Source: Pseudomonas canadensis (GTDB lineage Bacteria; Pseudomonadota; Gammaproteobacteria; Pseudomonadales; Pseudomonadaceae). From it: DNA of 64,000 nt. The DNA lies in contig NZ_AYTD01000016.1 in the NCBI RefSeq assembly GCF_000503215.1, forward strand, positions 62,001 to 126,000, written 5' to 3'. Shown here one piece after another: positions 58,385-64,000 of this stretch. Under the pieces are notes generated by a model that made no database searches, was not told where the DNA came from, and saw only the letters and a list, made by a program, of their open reading frames with translations. Numbering within the stretch: the first letter of the stretch is position 1; the number at the start of each line of letters is the position of its first letter. A program made the position numbers and the translations under genes.

Positions 58385-59926
58385 TCAGTCGGTGAGTTTG
58401 TCCGCCAGCGCCTTCACGCGCGCCAGGTCACCCTTGGCAACCTTGGCCACGCCGGTGCCATATTCCGGGTCGGCCTTGTACAGGAACGACAGGATGATGT
58501 GCTTGCTCTCGTCATCGGTGGTCGCCAGCGAGCCACCAAAGTTCTCGATCAAGTCCTGACGCTCCTTCTTCGTGAAGGAGCGGTACAGATCACCGGCCTG
58601 CTTGAAGTTCTGCTCGCGCTGGATCTTCGCCTGCTGGGTGCTGCCCGACAGGGTCGACTGGCTGTAGCGCGCGGTTTGCGGCTCGTCCCGTGGCAGCAGA
58701 CGGCTTGGCTGGTAGTTCACGCCAGTGGTGGTCTTGCCGAAGTTCATCGCGCCGTCCTGGTTACCGTTGTTGACGGTCACCCGTGGGGCGTTGATCGGCA
58801 GTTGCAGGGCGTTGGCGCCCAGGCGATACATCTGGGTGTCGGCGTAGGAGAATACGCGGCCTTGCAGCAGGCGGTCCTCAGACGGCTCGATGCCCGGCAC
58901 CAGGTTGGCCGGGGCCATGGCCACTTGCTCGGTTTCCTGGAACACGTTGGCGGGGTTGCGGTTCAGCACCATCTGCCCGACTTTGCGCTCAGGCACATTC
59001 GGCCAGATCTTGGTGGCGTCCAGTGGATCGAAGTCGAACTTGGCCAAGTCCTCAGGCTTGAGCACCTGCACGTACAGGTCCCACTTGGGGAAGTCGCCCT
59101 TGTTGATATGCGTGACCAGATCGTTGGTCATGTGGCTGTAATTACGGCCCTGCACTTCGGTGACTTGCTTGGGATCAAGGTTCTTGATGCCTTGCAGGCT
59201 CTTCCAGTGGAACTTGACGTAGTGCACCTCACCCTTGGCGTTGATCAGCTTGTAGGCATGCACGCCGTTGCCGTCCATTTCCCGATAGCTGGCCGGGGTG
59301 CCGGAGTCGGAGTACAGCTCGGTCAGCGTGCGCGTGGACTCTGGCACATGGGAGAAGAAGTCGAAGCGACGGGAATCGTCATCCAGGTTGGTACGCGGGT
59401 CCGGTTTGAAAGCGTGGACCATGTCCGGGAACTTGATGGCATCGCGGATAAAGAACGTCGGGAAGTTGTTGCCCACCAGGTCCCAGTTGCCATCGGCGGT
59501 GTAGAACTTGGTGGCGAAACCACGCGGGTCGCGCAGGGTTTCCGGGGAGTGGTTACCGTGGACCACGGCGGAGAAGCGCACGAACACCGGGGTGGCTTCG
59601 CCGGCCGCGAACACCTTGGCCTTGGTCAGGTCGCTGAGGGTGTCGGTGACGGTGAAAGTACCGTGGGCGCCGGTACCACGGGCGTGGACCACGCGCTCAG
59701 GGATGCGCTCGCGGTCGAAGCGCTGCAGCTTCTGGATCAACTGCACGTCTTGCAGCAACACCGGGCCATTGGCGCCGGCGGTCTGCGAGTTCTGGTTGTC
59801 ACCCACCGCAGCACCGTTGTCGCGGGTCAGGTTGGCGGCGTGTACGGACAGGGAAAGCAGGCTGGCGGTCGCCAGTACCAGCGCGTATCGCGCTGAAACA
59901 GGCGCGCGGCTCATTGGATTCTTCAT
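58385..59926 (-). CDS. katB: Periplasmic-type heme catalase KatB
   Basis: A 513-aa heme catalase with a cleavable signal peptide (ALVLATASLLSLSVHA). The catalytic histidine lies in VHARGTGAHGTF, the distal asparagine in VGNNFPTFFIRDA and the proximal heme-ligand tyrosine in RVFSYADTQMYRLG. KatB is the peroxide-induced catalase, usually under OxyR. In the 287-bp upstream gap an inverted repeat TTAACA-N8-TGTTAA (60027-60046) is visible, but I cannot assign a regulator to it. Start ATG 59926 behind AGGA. Paired with ankB downstream. Confidence 0.95.
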   Translation of the reverse strand: MKNPMSRAPVSARYALVLATASLLSLSVHAANLTRDNGAAVGDNQNSQTAGANGPVLLQDVQLIQKLQRFDRERIPERVVHARGTGAHGTFTVTDTLSDLTKAKVFAAGEATPVFVRFSAVVHGNHSPETLRDPRGFATKFYTADGNWDLVGNNFPTFFIRDAIKFPDMVHAFKPDPRTNLDDDSRRFDFFSHVPESTRTLTELYSDSGTPASYREMDGNGVHAYKLINAKGEVHYVKFHWKSLQGIKNLDPKQVTEVQGRNYSHMTNDLVTHINKGDFPKWDLYVQVLKPEDLAKFDFDPLDATKIWPNVPERKVGQMVLNRNPANVFQETEQVAMAPANLVPGIEPSEDRLLQGRVFSYADTQMYRLGANALQLPINAPRVTVNNGNQDGAMNFGKTTTGVNYQPSRLLPRDEPQTARYSQSTLSGSTQQAKIQREQNFKQAGDLYRSFTKKERQDLIENFGGSLATTDDESKHIILSFLYKADPEYGTGVAKVAKGDLARVKALADKLTD

Positions 59927-60213
59927 CGAGGTTTCCTCTGTTTTTTTTAGTGCACATTCAGTTGTGCTTGCCAGAGGCTAGTGACCCGAGAGTCAGAAGA
60001 TAAATAGAAAACTCACAACAACCCGATTAACAAAATAATCTGTTAAGTCACTGATATCAGGCGTATTTCGCGCGCGACTGGTGGCACTTTGCAAACTATT
60101 TGCGTTTTAATGTGTCGATAAAAACTAACAGTGTTAACGGTTGTGTCGGGCAAGCCCGCTACGACTGTCTTACACTGAGTCCCACCCTTCTCATCTGTAA
60201 CAAGGAATAACCT

Positions 60214-60633
60214 ATGGGCGTGATCAGTGAGTTCAAGGCCTTCGCGGTCAAAGGTAATGTGGTCGACATGGCCGTCGGTATTATCATCGGCGCAGCCTTC
60301 GGCAAAATTGTTTCCTCGTTTGTAGGCGACGTGGTGATGCCGCCAATCGGTCTGTTGATCGGTGGCGTGGACTTCGGTGACCTGGCGATAACGCTCAAGG
60401 CAGCACAGGGCGATGTGCCTGCGGTGGTGCTGGCCTACGGCAAGTTCATTCAGAGCGTCATCGACTTTGTGATTGTCGCGTTCGCGATTTTCATGGGTGT
60501 GAAAGCGATCAACCGCCTGAAGCGTGAAGAGGCCGTGGCGCCAAGCCTGCCGCCGACGCCGACCAAGGAAGAAGTGTTGCTGGGTGAGATCCGCGATCTG
60601 CTCAAGGCACAGAATGACAAGCCGCGCCTGTAA
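60214..60633 (+). CDS. mscL: Large-conductance mechanosensitive channel MscL
   Basis: A 139-aa inner-membrane channel that opens under osmotic downshock. The first helix carries GNVVDMAVGIIIGAAFGKIV and the second IDFVIVAFAIFMGVKAINRL; the C-terminal bundle ends EILLGEIRDLL-like. AAGGA precedes the ATG. A strong terminator shared with the convergent fpr gene follows. Confidence 0.97.
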   Translation: MGVISEFKAFAVKGNVVDMAVGIIIGAAFGKIVSSFVGDVVMPPIGLLIGGVDFGDLAITLKAAQGDVPAVVLAYGKFIQSVIDFVIVAFAIFMGVKAINRLKREEAVAPSLPPTPTKEEVLLGEIRDLLKAQNDKPRL

Positions 60634-60646
60634 AGACCGGCTTGAG

Positions 60647-60677
60647 AAAAAAGGCGCCTGCTAGAGGCGCCTTTTTT
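60647..60677. terminator. Bidirectional terminator between mscL and fpr
   Basis: AAAAAAGGCGCCT (60647-60659) and AGGCGCCTTTTTT (60665-60677) form a 13-bp stem with a GCTAG loop and A/T runs on both sides, serving both convergent genes. Confidence 0.95.
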
Positions 60678-60678
60678 A

Positions 60679-61455
60679 TTACCAGTAGTTTTCCACCGCG
60701 ACTTGGCCGGGGCGACGGCTCAAGCTCAGGTTCATGTCACGCTGCTTGAGCAATTGGCGTGTGTCATCGACCATCTGCGGGTTGCCGCAGATCAGCACGC
60801 GCGAATGCTCCGGGGTCAACTCGACGCCGGCTGCACGCTCAAGCTCGCCATTTTCGATCAGTGTGGTGATGCGCCCATTCAACGCGCCAGGATGCTGCTC
60901 ACGAGTGACGGTGGGAACGTAGGTGAGTTTGTGTGCGTATTCGGCGAGGTATTCAAGCTCACCCAGTTCCTTGATCAGCGTCTGATACGCGAGTTCCTTG
61001 GCTTCCCGTGCGCTGTACACCAGGATGATGCGCTCGAATTTCTCCCAGACCTCGAAGTCCTGCAGGATCGACAAGAACGGCGCCACCCCGGTGCCCGTCC
61101 CCAGCATCCACAAGTCGCGGCCATCCACGAAACGGTTCAAGGTCAGGAAGCCCGTGGCCTGGCGCTCAACCATCAAGGTATCGCCTACCCTCAGGCGGCT
61201 CAGTTCGCTGGTGAACTCACCCCCGGGGACGACGATCGAGAAGAAATCCAGATGCTCGTCAAACGGTGAGGACACCAGCGAATAGGCGCGCCATACGGTG
61301 CTGCCGTCCGCCTTGGTAACCCCCAAACGCACAAACTGCCCCGCCGTGAAACGAAAGCCCGCATCGCGGGTAGTGCGCAGGGTAAACAGGCTGGGGGTCA
61401 GCGATTGCACGTCGAGCAAGGTCTGGCGGGTAAATTTCTCAGCGCTGGCGGTCAT
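60679..61455 (-). CDS. fpr: Ferredoxin/flavodoxin-NADP+ reductase
   Basis: A 258-aa FAD enzyme that moves electrons between NADPH and ferredoxin or flavodoxin, important in oxidative stress. The FAD segment RAYSLVSSP and the NADP-binding GTGTGVAPFLSILQD are present, and the C-terminus ends VAVENYW with the aromatic stack residue. ATG at 61455. It is divergent from a damaged luxR-type gene rather than the finR regulator found in some Pseudomonas species. Confidence 0.95.
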   Translation of the reverse strand: MTASAEKFTRQTLLDVQSLTPSLFTLRTTRDAGFRFTAGQFVRLGVTKADGSTVWRAYSLVSSPFDEHLDFFSIVVPGGEFTSELSRLRVGDTLMVERQATGFLTLNRFVDGRDLWMLGTGTGVAPFLSILQDFEVWEKFERIILVYSAREAKELAYQTLIKELGELEYLAEYAHKLTYVPTVTREQHPGALNGRITTLIENGELERAAGVELTPEHSRVLICGNPQMVDDTRQLLKQRDMNLSLSRRPGQVAVENYW

Positions 61456-61768
61456 GGGGGGCTCCGTTCTACAGGTGCCCTAGTGTCCCTCAAAGTGACG
61501 AGCGCAAACACCGCTGATTTGTACTGGCATTCGCGCTTGTCAAGGCGTCGGTATATGGACCGAGACTAACCATTTGGCTATTAGCAAACACTAAGTGACC
61601 TATCAGATGATGCAGTGTTTTTAATAGCCATCAATTTGACAGCACTGACAACTCTCTAATTTGTATTAAAAAGATTAAACACGCGCGCAACCTATACAAA
61701 CTTTTACTCTTTGCACAACGCGGGACTTCTTCAAAACAAAAAATTTTTAACTTTTTTCACTTAAATAT

Positions 61769-61827
61769 GTAGGCCATATCCTACAATCAGTCTCGTGCAG
61801 CTGCGGGGGTAAGGACGTACCCGCAGC
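61769..61827 (+). promoter_or_regulatory. Palindrome and leader hairpin upstream of the luxR-type gene
   Basis: GTAGG-N6-CCTAC (61769-61784) is an inverted repeat in an AT-rich region. It is followed by a hairpin CTGCGGG/CCCGCAG (61801-61807, 61820-61826) whose loop contains AAGGA. A second ATGGA lies in the ribosome site (about 61840). Two ANGGA motifs, one in a loop, fit RsmA/RsmE binding. The wider gap 61456-61853 is AT-rich, with no gene. Confidence 0.45.
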
Positions 61828-61853
61828 CAGTAGCATCTCATGGAGAGTGACCG

Positions 61854-62564
61854 ATGATTAGCTGGCGCAATACAAGGCTCCCAAAACTGGAAGGCGAGAA
61901 CCAGATAACCAGTGTTTTTGAAATGGCCCTCAATCACACGTTAGAACTTGGCTTCCAATTTTGTTCCTTTACGATGAGTTCTCAACTACCCAATAACCAA
62001 ACGAAACCAATTCACATAAATAACTATCCGAATGAATGGAATGATATCTACAAACAAGCACACTTTTTCGATGTAGACCCGGTTGTAGCCCACTGCAAAC
62101 GTTGCGTATTGCCCATCCTCTGGGAAGAAAAGGCATTTGGTGCCGCGCCCAGTTTATGGCAACTGGCCCAATCCCATGGCGTACACCTAGGCTGGACTCA
62201 AGCAGTACATGATTTCCAGGGTGTCTTCAGCATGCTGACCTTGGGCCGTAGTAAAGGTGAAGTCAGCCCGGAGGAGTTGTATGAAAAAGCCGGCCAGGTG
62301 CTGTGGCTGTGTCATGCCCTGCATGCGGTGGTGGCACAGAAATTTGCCGACGAACCCAGTTTCAAAGAGCCATGCAAGCTGACCCCGTGAGAAACAGAAA
62401 TCCTCAGATGGTCAGGTTTAGGCAAGACCGCCGCAGAAATCGCCACAATCCTGTGCCTGTCAGAGCGTACGATAGGGTTTCACATCGCCGGTGCACTCAA
62501 GAAACTGGGGGTCAATAACAAGATCGCCGCAGTCCTCAGGGCATCCCAAATGGGCTGTTTTTAA
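61854..62564 (+). pseudogene. LuxR-type quorum-sensing regulator, split by a stop codon
   Basis: The first 178 codons encode an acyl-homoserine-lactone-binding domain (FCSFTMSSQLPNN, DPVVAHCKR, LWEEKAF, WTQAVHDFQGVFSMLTL). After LTP comes TGA (62388-62390), and the same frame runs on for 57 codons encoding a LuxR helix-turn-helix (ETEILRWSGLGKTAAEIA, CLSERTIGFHI, KKLGV) to TAA at 62562. In intact relatives this position is usually arginine (LTPRE), so CGA changed to TGA explains it. The split protein would lack DNA binding. No luxI-type gene is in the window, so this would be a solo receptor. GGAG precedes the ATG. Confidence 0.88.
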
Positions 62565-62721
62565 TCGCCTGGAAACACCGCATGTAATCCCTCTGGAAAA
62601 AAAGTAACATTTACAGTCAATTCTGAGTGTTGATGCTGCCCCCCGGCCCGCACCGTAGTTCACTCAGAGGGTTCTGCAGCGATTGCAGAACTCCCATCGA
62701 CGACCCAGAGCCTCCCCCGCC

Positions 62722-63846
62722 ATGCCCCTGCTCGAAAGCCCCTTCGCCCAACTCGACCTGATCCGTCAGCCAGAGCAACATAACGATCCTCTGCAAGCCT
62801 TCGATGCCGCCGACGAATACCTGCTCAACCATCTGGCCGAGCAGCAACCGACTGCTGCGACTCGCGTGCTGGTGCTCAATGACAGCTTCGGCGCGCTGGC
62901 GGCCAGCCTTCAGGGGCAGGTTCAGGTCACGTCCAGCGGTGATTCGTTCCTGGCTGCTCAGGGCCTGGAGAAGAACCTGGTACGTAACGGCAAGGCGTTT
63001 GATGCAGTGGCATTCATCCCCGCCAGCCAGGTTCCGGCTGGGCCTTTCGACTGTGTGCTGATCCGCGTACCGAAAACCCTGGCGCTGCTGGAAGAGCAAC
63101 TGATCCGCCTGCAGGGACAACTCGCGCCCGGAGCTCAAGTTATCGCCGGGGCGATGATCAAGCACTTACCTAGGGCCGCTGGCGAATTACTGGAGCGTTA
63201 CATCGGGACGATGCAGGCGTCGCTTGCGGTGAAAAAGGCGCGACTGCTGATTGCCACGGCGCAAGAGCGCCCGGCAGCCAGCTCGCCCTACCCCACCCGC
63301 TACACCCTGGACACGCCGGCGATCGAAGTGCTGAACCACGCCAACGTGTTCTGCCGCGAAAGCCTGGACATCGGCACCCGCGCGTTCCTGCCCCACCTAC
63401 CGAAAAACCTGGGCAACGCCCGTGTCGCGGACCTGGGCTGCGGCAATGGTGTCCTGGCGATTGCCAGCGCACTGCAAAACCCCGAAGCGCATTACACTTT
63501 GGTGGATGAGTCCTATATGGCCGTGCAATCGGCGGCCGAAAACTGGCAAGCCGCTCTCGGGGCGCGCGACGTAGTCATACGCGCCGCCGATGGCCTTGCC
63601 GGCCAGGAACCCGGTTCACTGGACGTCGTTCTGTGCAACCCACCCTTCCATCAACAACAGGTGGTCGGTGACTTCCTCGCCTGGCGCATGTTCCAGCAGG
63701 CGCGTGAAGCGCTGGTGGTGGGCGGTGCCCTTTTTATAGTCGGCAACCGCCATCTGGGTTATCACACCAAACTGGCGCGCTTATTCCGGGGTGTCGAGCA
63801 AGTCGCCACCACGCCAAAGTTCGTGATCCTCAAAGCCCGTAAATAA
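62722..63846 (+). CDS. rlmG: 23S rRNA (guanine-1835-N2)-methyltransferase RlmG
   Basis: A 374-aa SAM-dependent methyltransferase that modifies 23S rRNA. The N-terminal non-catalytic half duplicates the fold; the C-terminal half has the SAM loop VADLGCGNGVLAIAS and the NPPF catalytic motif in LCNPPFHQQQVVG. The ATG at 62722 (MPLLESPFAQLDLI) is chosen by family length; an earlier in-frame start would add 13 unrelated residues. Monocistronic. Confidence 0.92.
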   Translation: MPLLESPFAQLDLIRQPEQHNDPLQAFDAADEYLLNHLAEQQPTAATRVLVLNDSFGALAASLQGQVQVTSSGDSFLAAQGLEKNLVRNGKAFDAVAFIPASQVPAGPFDCVLIRVPKTLALLEEQLIRLQGQLAPGAQVIAGAMIKHLPRAAGELLERYIGTMQASLAVKKARLLIATAQERPAASSPYPTRYTLDTPAIEVLNHANVFCRESLDIGTRAFLPHLPKNLGNARVADLGCGNGVLAIASALQNPEAHYTLVDESYMAVQSAAENWQAALGARDVVIRAADGLAGQEPGSLDVVLCNPPFHQQQVVGDFLAWRMFQQAREALVVGGALFIVGNRHLGYHTKLARLFRGVEQVATTPKFVILKARK

Positions 63847-63862
63847 ACCCCGTAAATAAAAA

Positions 63863-63892
63863 AACCCTGCTTCTCTCGCGAAAAGCAGGGTT
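63863..63892 (-). terminator. Terminator for the gene at the right edge
   Basis: AACCCTGCTT (63863-63872) pairs with AAGCAGGGTT (63883-63892). On the minus strand the stem is followed by a T run (63862 downward), so it ends the partial minus-strand gene, and may also serve rlmG. Confidence 0.8.
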
Positions 63893-63925
63893 GGAAAGCC
63901 GAGCCGTCAGGCCCGGATCGGGATG

Positions 63926-64000
63926 TCAGTGGGTGGTCAAGCCGGCCGCATTCATGAACATGCGCATCAGGCTGGCCACGACAAACAGGGCCAGCACGCT
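63926..64000 (-). CDS. C-terminal end of a membrane protein (partial)
   Basis: Only the last 24 codons are in the window, ending in TGA at 63926-63928. The visible sequence VLALFVVASLMRMFMNAAGL then TTH is hydrophobic and looks like a final membrane helix. Too short to name. A terminator follows the stop codon. Confidence 0.55.
   Translation of the reverse strand, partial: SVLALFVVASLMRMFMNAAGLTTH

Noticed and set aside
58499..59896. 465-codon plus-strand frame
   Set aside because: Antisense of katB.
61769..61784. A lux box for the LuxR-type gene
   Set aside because: The half-sites GTAGG/CCTAC have the opposite orientation to the PhzR-type CTAC...GTAG box, so it is listed only as a palindrome.

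Overview
The window is a stretch of Pseudomonas chromosome, most likely from the P. fluorescens group. The evidence is the tmRNA tag ANDENYGQEFALAA, the grpE-dnaK-dnaJ-dapB, recN, fur/omlA, ratA-rnfH, smpB, lldR-lldP order, the morA-glyA, cstA-ybdD-cobW, mapZ-radA, ankB-katB, mscL, fpr order (which I recall as close to P. aeruginosa PAO1), and several P. fluorescens-type REPINs.

1-15.5 kb is core housekeeping: lysine biosynthesis (dapB), the heat-shock chaperone operon behind a near-consensus sigma-32 promoter, SOS-controlled recN, fur back to back with the outer-membrane lipoprotein gene omlA/bamE, ratA-rnfH, smpB, and a lactate locus in which LldR faces lldP through a perfect palindromic operator. 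That lactate locus has no lldD: the permease is followed directly by a large FAD/Fe-S D-lactate dehydrogenase.

15.5-30.07 kb is ssrA (tmRNA) with a genomic island of about 14.1 kb inserted at its 3' end. The island opens with its own terminator and a P4-type integrase gene broken by one extra C in a C6 run. Next come two inverted arrays of a 23-bp repeat enclosing a set of small unknown genes but no transposase, then a compact four-gene unit (YfjI-like DUF3987 protein, small protein, second tyrosine recombinase, small protein), an unrecognised 438-aa protein, and a HamB-HamA pair (Hachiman anti-phage system) on the opposite strand. It closes with a second copy of the integrase-proximal GGTATTCC repeats, a degenerate copy of the ssrA 3' end and what looks like the displaced ssrA terminator.

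30.1-46.8 kb is flexible core: a small DUF6124-type gene behind a strongly structured leader RNA, exported proteins and lipoproteins of unknown role, a GT83-like membrane glycosyltransferase, a UPF0114 membrane protein, a Lon-family protease, DUF3015 and DUF4105 proteins, a GreA/GreB-type factor, gdhA, ettA and a LysE-type exporter.

46.9-64 kb is core again: morA (c-di-GMP turnover), glyA, the cstA-ybdD-cobW uptake unit, mapZ (c-di-GMP receptor), radA, the katB-ankB peroxide-defence pair, mscL, fpr, a LuxR-type regulator cut by one in-frame stop between its ligand-binding and DNA-binding domains, and rlmG.

The parts most worth attention are the island (Hachiman plus the adjacent orphan protein, and the repeat-bounded cassette), the two single-base lesions (integrase and luxR) and the structured leader at 30.3 kb. 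All family names come from motif recognition by eye; no database search was run.
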